Positions 10,677 through 19,830 of a stretch of DNA of 64,000 nt are shown in pieces. A program made the position numbers and the translations under genes. Each line of letters begins with the position of its first letter. The stretch's first letter is position 1. The notes beneath the pieces were generated by a model. That model was not told the origin of the DNA. It saw only the letters and a list, made by a program, of their open reading frames with translations, and did no database searches. The stretch is from contig NZ_BCXI01000003.1 of assembly GCF_001895025.1 (NCBI RefSeq), positions 124,001-188,000 on the forward strand. Reading direction: 5' to 3'. The stretch comes from Rhodococcus zopfii NBRC 100606 = JCM 9919 (GTDB lineage Bacteria; Actinomycetota; Actinomycetes; Mycobacteriales; Mycobacteriaceae).

Positions 10677-12782
10677 TCACCGGTTGTCGTCGTATCGGGG
10701 CGGTGACCCGAGACCCATCGGCCCGGTCGGGAACTGTTCCTGCTGCAAGGGAATCGCCTGCGACTGGTGCTGCGGCATCGACGGTGCCTGCGGGGACATC
10801 CCCTGCAGCGGCATCGGCGGAACCTGCTGGTGCTGTGTGGTCTGCTGCGCCCGCGCGGCGGCCTGGTCGGCGTGCCGTGCCGGCTGGTCCGGCGAACGCA
10901 GACGCCGCGGCCGTTCCGTCATCGCTTCGGGGGTGCTCTGCTGCACGTCGGTGAGCAGAGACGCGGGGAAGTAGATCGACGCGGTGATGCCGGCGTTCGT
11001 CTCCGAATCGAAAGTCGGACGCAGTCGCACGCTGATGCCGTTGCGGGCCGCGAGGCGTCCCACCACGAACAATCCCATCTGGCGGGGCGCGTGGATCTCG
11101 GCGCTGTCCCCGGCAGCCAGACGCGAGTTGATCTCGTTCAGGATCTCCGGGGCGGCACCGATACCGCAGTCGGCGATCTCGAGCAGCAGCCCGCCCCCGA
11201 CGGCCGGGGAGAACTCGAACGTGACGGTGCTGTTCGGCGGTGAGGCCCGCAGCGCGTTGTCGACGAGTTCGGCCAGCAGGTGCACGACGTCGGCGACGGC
11301 GCTGCCGACGAGGTAGCCCTGCGGAGCGTTGCCGATCCGCACCCGCTGATAGTTCTCGACCTGGGAGACCGCGCCGCGCAGAACGTCGCCGAGCGGAGCC
11401 GGGGCACTGCGTGTCCGGGGGCGGGTACCGGAGAGCACGAGCAGCGAGTCACCGGTGCGGCGCATGCGCGCGGCGAGATGGTCGAGCGCGAACAGGCTCT
11501 GCAGCCGGACCGGGTCCTTCTCTTCGTATTCGAGGGAGTCGATGAGCGAGAGTTGCTGTTCGACGAGGGTTTTGTTGCGGCGGGCCAGGGTTTCGAGCAT
11601 CGTCGAGACCTGCTGCCGCAGGTGTGCCTGCTCGCCGGCCAGCCGTAGCGCTTCGGAGTTCATCGAGTCGACGGCGCGGGCGAGTTCGCCGATCTCCTCG
11701 TCGGTGTGCACGTCGATCGGGGCAAGTTCCACAGTGGTGACGTCCGCGCCGTCCTTGACCGCGGCGATCGCGGCGGGCAGGTCGTGGTTCGCGGCGCCGA
11801 GGGCGCCGTCGCGAAGTCGCCGGATCGGTACCGACAGGGCGCGGGCCACGAGGAGGGCGACCGCGAGCGCGACCGCGAGGATCGCGAGAACGACGATGCT
11901 GTCGCGGATCGCCGCGGTGCGCGCCTCCGACGTGAGCCGGTCCAGTGTCGCAGTCATGCGCTCGCTGGCCGCGGCATTGGTTTCCTGATAGGGCACGTAC
12001 GCGCCCACCATCGCCTGGCGCAGTTCCTCGCCGGCCTCGAAGCTGGGAACGAAATCCTTGATCAGAGCGCGCTTCTGGGCGACATTCGCGAGCATGCCCT
12101 CGACCTGGCCGGTGTCGAGGGAGGTGCCCAGCAGCAGCCCGAGGGTCGATTCCTCGATGTTCAGGGCATTGAGGGCCATGAGCCGTGCCGCTTCGGGGTT
12201 GGTGGCGAAGACCGCGAGCGAGGTCATCTGGTCGAGCATCGTTTGCTGCGCGTTCCAGGCCGTGAGCATGTTCGTGCCGTCGGTGAGCACGTCGGTGTTC
12301 TCGGTGAGGTCGAGCAGCATGCGGAAGGTCGCTTCACACCGGATGCCGAAGTCGACGGTGCGCTTCTTGAGTTCGTCCCGCGGGGTGGAGCCACCCTGGA
12401 TCGTGCTGTAGAGTGCCTGCCCGTCCTCGAGGAGCGAGGTCAGATTCTCGGTGATCCGCGGGTCGAAGTCGCCGGCTACAGCGAGGTTCCGGACTCTGGC
12501 GATCGACCCGTTGACCATCTCGGGGGTGTAGTCGTCAGTCGTCAGGCCGAGGCTGGCAGCGATGGCGGGGCTGACGACGGCACTGGAGAAGCCGAACAGC
12601 GCTGGGATGATTTCCATCTGGTCCGACAGCGAGCTGAAGCGGCGTGCCTCGTCGAGCTGTGTCGACACTCGCAGCGCCCCGAGCGCGACGGCCGCGAGGA
12701 GAGGAATCGCGAGCACGATGGCGAGCTTGTACGACAAGCGCCAGTTCATCAGGTTGAGGAAGCGGCTCTTTCGTTGCCCCAT
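10677..12782 (-). CDS. Nitrate-sensor-like (NIT domain) histidine kinase/ATPase of conservon type
   Basis: The membrane protein has 701 residues from the ATG at 12782. It shows TM1 (about 16-38), a long extracytoplasmic helical region resembling the NIT sensing domain, TM2 (about 295-317), a HAMP-like linker, a short dimerisation helix and a HATPase domain. The phrase LFALDHLAARMRR followed by LLVLSG is typical of actinobacterial conservon kinases, which lack an ordinary phospho-acceptor histidine box. The ATPase keeps the N-box (ELVDNALRASPP) and G-box residues (IADCGIG). The last 100 residues are Pro/Gln-rich. The usual partners (roadblock/LC7, DUF742 and a small GTPase) are absent nearby. 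Confidence 0.8.
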   Translation of the reverse strand: MGQRKSRFLNLMNWRLSYKLAIVLAIPLLAAVALGALRVSTQLDEARRFSSLSDQMEIIPALFGFSSAVVSPAIAASLGLTTDDYTPEMVNGSIARVRNLAVAGDFDPRITENLTSLLEDGQALYSTIQGGSTPRDELKKRTVDFGIRCEATFRMLLDLTENTDVLTDGTNMLTAWNAQQTMLDQMTSLAVFATNPEAARLMALNALNIEESTLGLLLGTSLDTGQVEGMLANVAQKRALIKDFVPSFEAGEELRQAMVGAYVPYQETNAAASERMTATLDRLTSEARTAAIRDSIVVLAILAVALAVALLVARALSVPIRRLRDGALGAANHDLPAAIAAVKDGADVTTVELAPIDVHTDEEIGELARAVDSMNSEALRLAGEQAHLRQQVSTMLETLARRNKTLVEQQLSLIDSLEYEEKDPVRLQSLFALDHLAARMRRTGDSLLVLSGTRPRTRSAPAPLGDVLRGAVSQVENYQRVRIGNAPQGYLVGSAVADVVHLLAELVDNALRASPPNSTVTFEFSPAVGGGLLLEIADCGIGAAPEILNEINSRLAAGDSAEIHAPRQMGLFVVGRLAARNGISVRLRPTFDSETNAGITASIYFPASLLTDVQQSTPEAMTERPRRLRSPDQPARHADQAAARAQQTTQHQQVPPMPLQGMSPQAPSMPQHQSQAIPLQQEQFPTGPMGLGSPPRYDDNR

Positions 12783-12963
12783 ATTGATTGCGTCATCCTT
12801 CCCCGGGGGATGCGTCTCGGGCAGGCGGGATGGGCGCACCCTTTCGGCATGTCAGGTGCTGGTTATACAGGACGACAATGCCTGTTGTACATACGATTTA
12901 TACGTTGGGTCACACGACCTCGCGGAATCCCGTTCTGGGTGCAGTGACGCCCGTCACTGTCGG

Positions 12964-13563
12964 TCAGATCCGGAGCAGATCCTGAACGTGCCCGGTCTCG
13001 TTGATCGACGCGACGCGGCGTGCTCCGTTGCGGGAGAAAAGGACCCGGGTCACCGAGGTGTACTCGACGGGAAACTCGAGCGGTCGCGCGAGGCCGAGAA
13101 TGTCCTGTAACAAAATGTTGACCACACCGCCGTGAGCGACCACGGCGACGGTGTCCTCGTGCGCGCACTCGTCGACGATCCGATCGATTCCGCGGCATAC
13201 GCGCGTGCGGAATGCCGCCTCGTCGACGAAGTCCGGAAGCAGACCCGCGCGGATCCGCTCGAAGGCCGCGGGTGCGAGCTCGCGGGCCTCGTGGAACGGG
13301 ATGTAGTGGTCGAGGTCGTAGTCGTACTCCGCGAGGTCGTCGATCTGCTCGACGGGAAGGTCGCGCTTGACCGCGAGTGGAGCGGCCGTTTCGAGTGCCC
13401 GACGCTGCGGGCTGCTGAAGATCCGGCGGATCCGATACGGCGCGAGGGCGTCCGGGAGGCGGGCGGCCTGAACATGTCCCTCGTCGGCGAGGGCGGGGTC
13501 GGCGCGGCCCTCGCTGACCCGGCTCGGTACGGGGAGGGCATGGCGAATCAGGAGCAGCTGCAC
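12964..13563 (-). CDS. Histidine phosphatase family protein (phosphoglycerate mutase-like)
   Basis: The GTG at 13563 gives 199 residues starting at the domain itself: QLLLIRHALP, with the RH catalytic motif at about residues 7-8. Other expected residues are seen: SSPQRRALETA (second Arg), a Glu in the acidic loop and VVAHGGVVN with the second catalytic histidine. The family includes cofactor-dependent phosphoglycerate mutases and many broad phosphatases. A full-length GpmA would be longer, so a phosphatase is more likely. It lies 73 bases after lysX on the same strand and may share its transcript. The substrate is unknown. Confidence 0.85.
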   Translation of the reverse strand: MQLLLIRHALPVPSRVSEGRADPALADEGHVQAARLPDALAPYRIRRIFSSPQRRALETAAPLAVKRDLPVEQIDDLAEYDYDLDHYIPFHEARELAPAAFERIRAGLLPDFVDEAAFRTRVCRGIDRIVDECAHEDTVAVVAHGGVVNILLQDILGLARPLEFPVEYTSVTRVLFSRNGARRVASINETGHVQDLLRI

Positions 13564-13636
13564 ACATCCACAGTGCCACGAGTGCCGAGCGCTCGTTCGG
13601 TGAGGGTGAGGTGTTTCACGTGAAACCGCGGACCGG

Positions 13637-16600
13637 TCACCGTCCGCGAGGCTTGGCGAGCGGAAAGGCCAGTGATTCACGGATGCTTCCGCCGGTGATG
13701 AGCATGACGATGCGGTCCACGCCCATCCCCAACCCGCCGGTCGGGGGCATCGCGTGCTCGAGAGCCTGCAGGAAGTCCTCGTCCAGCTCCATGGCCTCCT
13801 CGTCACCGCCGGCGGCGAGCAGCGACTGCTCGGTCAGCCGTGCCCGCTGATCGATCGGGTCGGTCAGCTCGCTGTAGGCGGTGCCCAGCTCGATGCCCCA
13901 CGCGACGAGATCCCACTTCGCGGCCACGCCCGGCTTCGTCGGGTGCGGCCGCGTCAGCGGCGAGACCGACGTCGGGAAATCGGTGTAGAACGTGGGAAAT
14001 TCGGTACGGGACTCCACAAGATGCTCGTACATCTCCTGCGCGGTCGCCCCGGCATCCCACGCCGGGTTGTAGGGGATCTCGCGGTCCTCGCACAACCGTC
14101 GCAGTTCCGCCACCGGGGTGCTCGCGTCGACGTCGACGCCGAGCGCCTCCGAGATCGCGCCGTGGAACGTCTTGACCGGCCACTCCCCGGAGATGTCGAT
14201 CTCCACCGGGGTCCCGTCCGGGCCGGGCCGGACCAGGATCTCGCGACCGTGCGCGGCGACCGCGGCATGCTGGATGAGTTCGCGTGCCAGCACCCGCATC
14301 TGCTCGTAGTCGCTGTGTGCCTCGTACGCCTCGAGGATCGTGAATTCGGGATTGTGCTTGAAATCTGCGCCCTCGTTGCGGAACACCCGGCCGATCTCGA
14401 AGACCTTCTCCATACCCGCGACGCACAGTCGTTTGAGGTACAGCTCCGGAGCGATCCGCAGATACAGGTCCAGGTCGTAGGCGTTGATGTGGGTGACGAA
14501 CGGGGCGGCGTTGGCGCCGCCGTGCACCGACTGCAGGATCGGGGTCTCCACCTCGAGGTAGCCCCGAGCGCCGAGCTGGTCGCGCAGGGATCGGACGACG
14601 GCGCTGCGCGCGGTCAGCAGCCGACGCGCATGGGGATTGATCGCGAGATCGACGTAGCGTTGCCGCACCCGCGCCTCGGGGTCGACGAGCCCGCGCCATT
14701 TGTCGGGCAGTGGATGCAGGCACTTGCCGTCGAGGCGCCACTCGTCGACCAGCAGCGCGACGTCGCCGCTGCGGCTGTGTCCCATCGTCCCGCTCACCTC
14801 GACGAGGTCGCCGAGGTCGAACATGAACCGGCGGCCGCCGACAGCGCCACGGTCGACGAGGAGCTGGACATCGCCGGACCAGTCGCGCAGCACCGCGAAC
14901 AGCACGCCGCCGAAGTCGCGGATGCGCAGCAACCGGCCGGCGACGCGGACCGCGGTCCCGGCGGGTGCGTCGTGGGCGGCGACCGCGGTGTGGGTGGGAC
15001 GCACAGCCACCGGATACGGATCGATGCCCTCGTCGGCCAGCGGCGCGAGTTTCGCCATGCGCACCCGCACCTGCTCGGGGCGACGGGGGCCGGCGGCCGC
15101 GACGCCGGTGGTGACGGCGATCCCGGCGGCGCTGCTCGTGCCGGTGGGGGCGCTGCCGTCGTCGTGCAGTGTTCCCGAATCGACGAGCGACTCGGGGGCG
15201 TTGACGTGGGTGCCGGTGTGCCGCGACGCTTTTCGTCGACCGAAGCTCGGGACGGTCAGGAAGCCCTCGGCGATTGCGGAGGCGATGCCCACACGGGGAA
15301 GCTCGCGGTTCTCACGGAAACACAGGAAGCGGGGAGCCCAGTGCGGGCGGTACTTCAGGTTGGAGCGGTACAGGGCCTCGAGCTGCCACCAGCGGGAGAA
15401 GAACAACAGGATCGACCGCCACAGGCGCAGAACCGGACCCGCCCCGATGCGCGAACCTTCCTCGAATACCGACCGGAACACCGCGAAGTTCAACGAGATT
15501 CGGGCGACACCGAACTCCCTGCCGTGCGTGGCCAGTTCCGACACCATCAGCTCCACGACACCGTTCGGGGCGGACGGATCGCGTCGCATCAGATCCAGCG
15601 AGACGCCGTCGGTACCCCACGGCACCAGGGACAGCAGTGCGACGAGCTCGCCGTGCACCCGCGTCTCGACGAGCAGGCAGTCGCCGTCGAGGGAATCGCC
15701 GAGCCGGCCGAGCGCCATCGAGAAACCGCGTTCGGTTTCGGTGTCGCGCCACTCCTCCGACAGCCGGATCGCCTCGGCCATCTCGTCGTCCGCCACGTCG
15801 CGATGCCGCCGGATCTGCACCGCCGCGCCCTGCTTCCGGGCGCGGTTCACGGCTTGACGGACGGGCCGCATCTCCCTGCCGGAGAGCGTGAATTCCGCGG
15901 TGTGCAGGATCGCTTCGTCGCCGAGTTCGAGCACCGACAACCCGGCTCGCCGGTACGCCGTGGCGCCCGCTTCGCTCGCTCCCATCACCGCCGGCGCCCA
16001 GCCGTAGCCGCGGGCCAGGGTGAGCCACTCGTCGATCGCGTGCGGCCACGCTTCCGGGTTGCCGATGGGGTCACCGCTGGCCAGGCACACACCGACCTCG
16101 ACGCGATAGGTGACTGCGGCCTTCCCGCTGGGGGCGAACACCACGGCCTTGTCCCGGCGGGTCGCGAAGTAGCCGAGCGAGTCGTCGCCGTCGCGATCGA
16201 GCAGCCCGCGGATCGCGGATTCGTCGCTGCCGGTCAGGGCGTTCGCCGAGCGTTGTGAGCGAAACAGGACGACGACCGCGGCGAGCAGTGCCAGTGCGCC
16301 GAGCAGACCCAGCAGGGTGTTGACGAAACCGTGTGGGCGACCGCTGAACTGGTCGTTGTCGAGGGCTGTCAGTGCGGTTACCCGGTTGAATGCCCACAGC
16401 AGACGTTCGTCGCCCGGCAGCGAACCGGGGAACAGTTCGACCAGACCCCAGCCGATCAGGGTCGCGAGCGCGAGTCCGGCGACCAGCACGCCGAGGGCCT
16501 TCCACACCGCCCCGCGCCGGACCCGGGTGTAGAACTGCGGGTACGCGGCGACGAGGATCGCGACGACGACGAGATGCACGGCGAGCGCGACGGCCGCGTC

Positions 16601-16957
16601 GAGGTCGCGCTCGGTGATCGTGACGACCGCGTTGTCGATCGTGAATGCGATGAGGTAGACGGTCAGGATCCACCAGGCGATGCGTTTGCGTCCGGCCAGT
16701 GCCGCCGCGAGCAGGCCCAGGACCAGCGCGTACGAAAGGCTGGTGTCCGGCGCATCGAAGTAGTAGGTGTCGACGTACTCGCGCGGCGCGTGGATCCAGT
16801 AGCGCAGGGTCGGCGAGATCGACCACAGGGCCACCAGGACGGCGAAGACACCCAATGTCGTTCCGGCCACGTGCGGGACCGAGACGAATCGCCTCCCTGC
16901 GGTCTCGGCCGGGAGGCGGGTGGGCACGGCCGGTGGGACGGTGACATCCGCAGGCAT
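13637..16957 (-). CDS. lysX: Bifunctional lysyl-phosphatidylglycerol synthase / lysyl-tRNA synthetase LysX
   Basis: LysX charges tRNA-Lys and moves the lysine to phosphatidylglycerol, which makes the membrane less anionic and helps resistance to cationic peptides. The 1106 residues from the ATG at 16957 contain several N-terminal membrane helices (about 30-260), a cytosolic FPG/DUF2156 transferase domain (about 290-600), a linker, an OB-fold anticodon domain ([15 protein letters not shown]) and the class II synthetase core. In the core, motif 2 shows [15 protein letters not shown] and motif 3 shows [12 protein letters not shown]. The order matches mycobacterial LysX (about 1170 residues). The start is in-frame and family-like; longer frames upstream look spurious. 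The histidine phosphatase gene follows. Confidence 0.95.
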   Translation of the reverse strand: MPADVTVPPAVPTRLPAETAGRRFVSVPHVAGTTLGVFAVLVALWSISPTLRYWIHAPREYVDTYYFDAPDTSLSYALVLGLLAAALAGRKRIAWWILTVYLIAFTIDNAVVTITERDLDAAVALAVHLVVVAILVAAYPQFYTRVRRGAVWKALGVLVAGLALATLIGWGLVELFPGSLPGDERLLWAFNRVTALTALDNDQFSGRPHGFVNTLLGLLGALALLAAVVVLFRSQRSANALTGSDESAIRGLLDRDGDDSLGYFATRRDKAVVFAPSGKAAVTYRVEVGVCLASGDPIGNPEAWPHAIDEWLTLARGYGWAPAVMGASEAGATAYRRAGLSVLELGDEAILHTAEFTLSGREMRPVRQAVNRARKQGAAVQIRRHRDVADDEMAEAIRLSEEWRDTETERGFSMALGRLGDSLDGDCLLVETRVHGELVALLSLVPWGTDGVSLDLMRRDPSAPNGVVELMVSELATHGREFGVARISLNFAVFRSVFEEGSRIGAGPVLRLWRSILLFFSRWWQLEALYRSNLKYRPHWAPRFLCFRENRELPRVGIASAIAEGFLTVPSFGRRKASRHTGTHVNAPESLVDSGTLHDDGSAPTGTSSAAGIAVTTGVAAAGPRRPEQVRVRMAKLAPLADEGIDPYPVAVRPTHTAVAAHDAPAGTAVRVAGRLLRIRDFGGVLFAVLRDWSGDVQLLVDRGAVGGRRFMFDLGDLVEVSGTMGHSRSGDVALLVDEWRLDGKCLHPLPDKWRGLVDPEARVRQRYVDLAINPHARRLLTARSAVVRSLRDQLGARGYLEVETPILQSVHGGANAAPFVTHINAYDLDLYLRIAPELYLKRLCVAGMEKVFEIGRVFRNEGADFKHNPEFTILEAYEAHSDYEQMRVLARELIQHAAVAAHGREILVRPGPDGTPVEIDISGEWPVKTFHGAISEALGVDVDASTPVAELRRLCEDREIPYNPAWDAGATAQEMYEHLVESRTEFPTFYTDFPTSVSPLTRPHPTKPGVAAKWDLVAWGIELGTAYSELTDPIDQRARLTEQSLLAAGGDEEAMELDEDFLQALEHAMPPTGGLGMGVDRIVMLITGGSIRESLAFPLAKPRGR

Positions 16958-17021
16958 GATCACGACGTTAGCCGCGTCAGTCCGGAGCGGACTGTCGAAC
17001 CGCAGGAATCGGGCGCACAAC

Positions 17022-17056
17022 CCGAGGGTGGACGTCGTCACGACGTCCACCCTCGG
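17022..17056. terminator. Long perfect inverted repeat between lysX and the GlsB-like gene
   Basis: Arms of 17 bases, CCGAGGGTGGACGTCGT and its exact complement, surround a single C, so the RNA would fold into a very stable hairpin with a small loop. It lies 20 bases after the stop of the leftward GlsB-like gene and 65 bases before the lysX start. It probably ends the upstream transcript and insulates lysX. No U-run follows, and a protein-binding role is possible. Confidence 0.65.
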
Positions 17057-17076
17057 CAGTACCGGACGGTCTGCGG

Positions 17077-17346
17077 TCAGACCCTGCTGCGGCCCGTCAC
17101 CAGCTTGACGAAGAACAGCAGGAGGCACGCACCGGCCAGGCAGGTGACGAAGCTGAACAGCCAACCGCCGCTCTCGACGTCGACGCCGAACAGGCTGAAG
17201 AGCCATCCGCCGATCAGGCCGCCGACGATACCGACGACGATGTTGAGCAGGATGCCCTGCTGTGCATCGGTACCCATCACTTTCGAGCCGATCCAGCCGG
17301 CCAGGCCGCCGATGATGATCCAGGCGATGATGCTCATGGACAACAT
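17077..17346 (-). CDS. GlsB/YeaQ/YmgE family small membrane protein
   Basis: The protein has 89 residues and three predicted membrane helices, with the family signature at the start: [20 protein letters not shown]. The glycine-rich second helix reads [14 protein letters not shown], and a third helix ends in a basic tail. Members (formerly called transglycosylase-associated) are commonly stress-induced; the mechanism is not established. An AAGGAG lies about 10 bases before the ATG. It stands at the left edge of the WhiB/SigF stress locus, which fits a stress role. Confidence 0.88.
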   Translation of the reverse strand: MLSMSIIAWIIIGGLAGWIGSKVMGTDAQQGILLNIVVGIVGGLIGGWLFSLFGVDVESGGWLFSFVTCLAGACLLLFFVKLVTGRSRV

Positions 17347-17455
17347 GGTGTCGAGTCTCCTTGCTTCCTTGTCGGTGTCGTGCTGAGGATTTCCCCGTCG
17401 AGAACGTCGATATACCTTGCTTCGGAATGTGTTTCGAGTGCGAGGTCCGTGGCGA

Positions 17456-17701
17456 TCATCCGCCGATCATCACAGATGCGGTGAGAATGCACCCGCCGGT
17501 GGCGAGCGCGACCAGCGCGCCGAGAGGCGCCGACTGGGTGAGGACGGCGGACGGGATTCCCGTCACTCCGAATCCGGCGAGAGCGAGCGAGCCGGCGAAA
17601 CCGAACCGGTGGTCGGTGAGTCGTACGGGGGAACGGTTCTCGCGGGCTCCGAAACAGTTTCCGCGTGAGCAAGTCGGCCGTTCGGCAAAATCGGCGTGCA
17701 T
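17456..17701 (-). CDS. Small hypothetical membrane protein
   Basis: An 81-residue product starts at an ATG at 17701 behind a good GGAGAGG site. A polar head (residues 1-30) with two closely spaced cysteines, CSRGNC, is followed by two hydrophobic stretches (about 34-52 and 56-80). I recognise no family. A reverse-strand GGGTAT (17795-17790), like the SigF -10 blocks nearby, lies 89 bases upstream, but no proper -35 block stands before it. The gene could be a stress-locus membrane protein. Longer frames covering it look spurious. Confidence 0.5.
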   Translation of the reverse strand: MHADFAERPTCSRGNCFGARENRSPVRLTDHRFGFAGSLALAGFGVTGIPSAVLTQSAPLGALVALATGGCILTASVMIGG

Positions 17702-17826
17702 AGTCGTCCTCTCCTGCACGGCGCTCGTACGCGCCATCGGGGGCGTACCTGCTGTCTTGCCGAACGGATGCCCGTTTCGGCACGGGCTCATACCCGGCGA
17801 GATCGGGAGCCCGAATCCGTTAGGAC

Positions 17827-18138
17827 TCAGGCGGATACCGGCCGCAGTGCCTGACGTTCGGTTTCGGACAGACCGCCCCATACTCCATGCGATTCCCGGA
17901 CGGCGAGTGCGTGTTTCAGGCAGGCCTTCCGAACCGGGCAGCTGATGCATACGGTTTTTGCTGCGATCTCGCGTCTGCGCCGATCACGTCGGGACTCGCC
18001 GGCCGGGGCGAAGAACACAGCCGAGTCGGTTCCGCGGCAGGCTGCGCGCAGCTGCCATTCCCATTCGCTTTCGACCGGTCGCAGACGGGAATTTCGATAA
18101 TTTCCGATTCGGTTGCTATTCCTGGCGTTCTGGTCCAT
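17827..18138 (-). CDS. WhiB-family iron-sulfur transcription factor
   Basis: WhiB proteins hold a 4Fe-4S cluster and usually act with the principal sigma factor as redox- or NO-sensitive regulators. The 103-residue product from the ATG at 18138 (GGAGG seven bases before it; a GTG two codons earlier is less likely) has the four cysteines: one in RAACRGTD, then CISCPVRKAC in C-x2-C-x5-C spacing. The GVWGG turn follows. A basic segment (ESRRDRRRREIAAK) lies between the first and second cysteines, not in the usual C-terminal place; the tail after GVWGG is short. The gene is divergent from the first RsbV/RsbW pair across a shared promoter region. Confidence 0.92.
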   Translation of the reverse strand: MDQNARNSNRIGNYRNSRLRPVESEWEWQLRAACRGTDSAVFFAPAGESRRDRRRREIAAKTVCISCPVRKACLKHALAVRESHGVWGGLSETERQALRPVSA

Positions 18139-18194
18139 TTTCACACCTCCGGCTCGATGGGAGATCGCATTTCACTGGTTCGAACAGGTGAATA

Positions 18195-18224
18195 CTTCTA
18201 TGGCACTCGGCACGAGCGTGTCAA
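18195..18224 (-). promoter_or_regulatory. Candidate housekeeping promoter for whiB
   Basis: On the reverse strand a consensus TTGACA (18224-18219) is followed after 18 bases by TAGAAG (18200-18195). It lies 57 bases before the whiB start. The -35 block is perfect and the -10 is moderate. Confidence 0.5.
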
Positions 18225-18238
18225 CCACAAGAAATCAG

Positions 18239-18264
18239 GTTTGAAGTGCGGAAAGAGGGGGTAG
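18239..18264 (+). promoter_or_regulatory. SigF-type promoter P1 upstream of the first antagonist gene
   Basis: GTTT (18239-18242), 16 bases, then GGGTAG (18259-18264). This differs at one base from the mycobacterial SigF consensus GTTT-N15-17-GGGTAT. It lies 95 bases before the first STAS gene and back-to-back with the whiB promoter. Confidence 0.65.
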
Positions 18265-18358
18265 GGGGGTCCCGCGCCGAATCGCGATGTATGCAGCGAA
18301 CGTCACCGGGGTAAGAGGAGTGATCGTGTGTGAATTACCCCGAAGGGAGCGTCGAACG

Positions 18359-18796
18359 ATGCGGGACAGGCCGGCCGGAGTGGGTGAAGTGGACTCGGCG
18401 CCGACACCGCCGGGTTGTAGCGTTCAGCGAATGGAGAACCCAGAAGTCGCACCCGGGTCGCATCTCGGGCTCGACGTGGACGTCACCGAAGGCCTGGTCG
18501 TGCTGCATGTGAGTGGAGAGATCGACGTCGTCACCGCGCCGGCATTCGAGCGGAAACTTGCCGAACTGGCCTCCCTGTCCGGTACATCGGTGCTGGTGGT
18601 CGACTTGCTCGACGTTCAGTTCCTCTCGTCCGCGGGCCTGGCCGTGCTGATGCGTACAGCCGACGATCTCGAGGGTCGCTCACGGTTCCTCATCGCCGCC
18701 GACGGTCCGGCGACCGCGCGGCCGATGACGCTGGTGGGCATGGCCGACGCTCTCGAGATCTTCCCGACGGTCGAAGCGGCACTGTCGACGGTATGA
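18359..18796 (+). CDS. Anti-sigma-factor antagonist (STAS domain, RsbV-like), copy 1
   Basis: RsbV-type proteins bind an RsbW-type kinase and release the sigma factor; phosphorylation of a serine switches them off. The STAS domain covers the last 110 residues: GEIDVVTAP, then FLSSAGLAVL with the phospho-acceptor serine pair, then the ARPMTLVG strand. I start at the ATG at 18359, behind AAGGGAG (145 residues); the ATG at 18431 would give 121 residues. The domain is more than 80 percent identical by eye to copy 2 at 21210. It overlaps the next gene by ATGA, so antagonist and kinase are made together. Confidence 0.9.
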   Translation: MRDRPAGVGEVDSAPTPPGCSVQRMENPEVAPGSHLGLDVDVTEGLVVLHVSGEIDVVTAPAFERKLAELASLSGTSVLVVDLLDVQFLSSAGLAVLMRTADDLEGRSRFLIAADGPATARPMTLVGMADALEIFPTVEAALSTV

Positions 18797-19242
18797 GCGA
18801 GGAGGGAAGGCAATTCGTGCTCGAGGGTGTGCGGGCCGACCTGCGCGTGCTCGCGGAGGTGCGCCGGCGGGTCGCCGAGTTCGCGGGGGAGATCGATTTG
18901 CCACCCGATACGACCGGTGATGTTCTGCTTGCGACCTACGAGGCGCTGGCGAACGTCGTGGAACATGCCTATCCGCCGGGCGTTCCGGGCACGTTCGATC
19001 TGGTCGTCGACTACAGCCGCGACGACGGAGTGCTCACCGTCACCGTCGCCGACCGGGGGTCCTGGAAACCGGAGAGCGACACCCGCGTGACGAGACGCGG
19101 ACAGGGACTTCGTCTGATGAACGCCTGCAGCGACGCTGTGCGCGTGGAGCGGCGTGACGCGGGAACACGGATTCAGCTGCAATGGAACTGCGGGCAGGCT
19201 CGAACGCTACTGCCCGAACGGGAACCGCAAACCGGCCGATGA
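18793..19242 (+). CDS. RsbW-type ATP-binding anti-sigma kinase, copy 1
   Basis: The protein has 149 residues with a GHKL ATPase fold: N-box YEALANVVEHAYPPG (about 49-63), G1-box VADRGSW and a short G2 region RGQGLRLMNA. Such kinases phosphorylate STAS antagonists and hold sigma factors. The start overlaps the STAS stop by four bases. It is clearly homologous to copy 2 at 21623 but has a shorter N-terminus. Whether it binds SigF directly, or only modifies an antagonist, cannot be told from sequence. Confidence 0.87.
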   Translation: MSEEGRQFVLEGVRADLRVLAEVRRRVAEFAGEIDLPPDTTGDVLLATYEALANVVEHAYPPGVPGTFDLVVDYSRDDGVLTVTVADRGSWKPESDTRVTRRGQGLRLMNACSDAVRVERRDAGTRIQLQWNCGQARTLLPEREPQTGR

Positions 19243-19265
19243 CCCCTCGCCCCTGACGGTCGGGT

Positions 19266-19291
19266 GATTGAGACATGCGGTCTCGGGGTAT
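19266..19291 (+). promoter_or_regulatory. SigF-type promoter P2 upstream of the stress-locus lipoprotein
   Basis: GATT (19266-19269), 16 bases, GGGTAT (19286-19291). The -10 block is perfect and the -35 fits the looser actinobacterial form GNNT. It is 30 bases before the lipoprotein ATG. Confidence 0.55.
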
Positions 19292-19320
19292 GTGCTCTCG
19301 TACCCTGACGAGGAGGACCC

Positions 19321-19752
19321 ATGAAGAAGATCATCGCTGCCGCGTTGGTTGCATCGGGAGCCGTACTGTCACTGGTCGCCTGCGGAGACGACGACTCCGA
19401 CTCCGCTTCGGTCACCACCGACTCCGTCGAGCTGCAGCCCACCTCGACAGCCGAGGAGACGACAGCCGCGGAAACTTCGGTCACGTCGACGGAGCAGCTG
19501 GGGATGATCGATCAAGGCAAGCTGGACGCATTCGTCGTCGCGTTCCGCACCGGGTATTCGGACCTGTCGGAGAACCGGGACGACGCGAGCATCGAGAACA
19601 TCGTCATCGTTTCGTGCAACGACCTCTCCAACGGCGTCGACGAGCAGCAGGTCACCGACAAAATCATGGCGCTGGCCGCCAACAACGATGTGCAGCCGAC
19701 TCCCGAACAGGCCGAGCGGATCTACGATCTGGTCACACCCGCCTGCCCCTGA
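19321..19752 (+). CDS. Small secreted lipoprotein of the stress locus
   Basis: A 143-residue lipoprotein: MKK start, hydrophobic core and a lipobox ending in LVAC at Cys21. An acidic/Thr-Ser-rich linker (about 22-60) leads to a globular C-terminal part with two cysteines, VSCNDL and the last CP, which may form a disulfide. The overall size and C-terminal region recall DUF732-type mycobacterial lipoproteins, but I cannot confirm the family. A GAGGAGG site precedes the ATG, and a SigF-type promoter stands 30 bases upstream. The stop codon TGA lies inside the first unit of the tandem repeat that follows. Confidence 0.75.
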   Translation: MKKIIAAALVASGAVLSLVACGDDDSDSASVTTDSVELQPTSTAEETTAAETSVTSTEQLGMIDQGKLDAFVVAFRTGYSDLSENRDDASIENIVIVSCNDLSNGVDEQQVTDKIMALAANNDVQPTPEQAERIYDLVTPACP

Positions 19753-19807
19753 CGTCGAGCCCAGCTGCCCTGACGTCGAGCCCAGCTGCCCTGACGTCGA
19801 GCCCAGC
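19749..19807. repeat. 21-base tandem repeat, nearly three copies
   Basis: The unit CTGACGTCGAGCCCAGCTGCC runs head to tail at 19749-19769 and 19770-19790, then as 17 bases at 19791-19807. Copies are identical over the shared bases. Each contains GACGTC and AGCTG, so it is partly palindromic. It fills the gap between the convergent lipoprotein and MerR genes and begins at the lipoprotein stop codon. Confidence 0.9.
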
Positions 19808-19830
19808 CTCGACCGCGCCGTCGCCTCCGC

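Noticed and set aside
13754-16258. Long forward frame opposite lysX (over 800 codons)
   Set aside because: A shadow of lysX: composition is skewed, there is no good ribosome site, and the reverse frame has full LysX domains.
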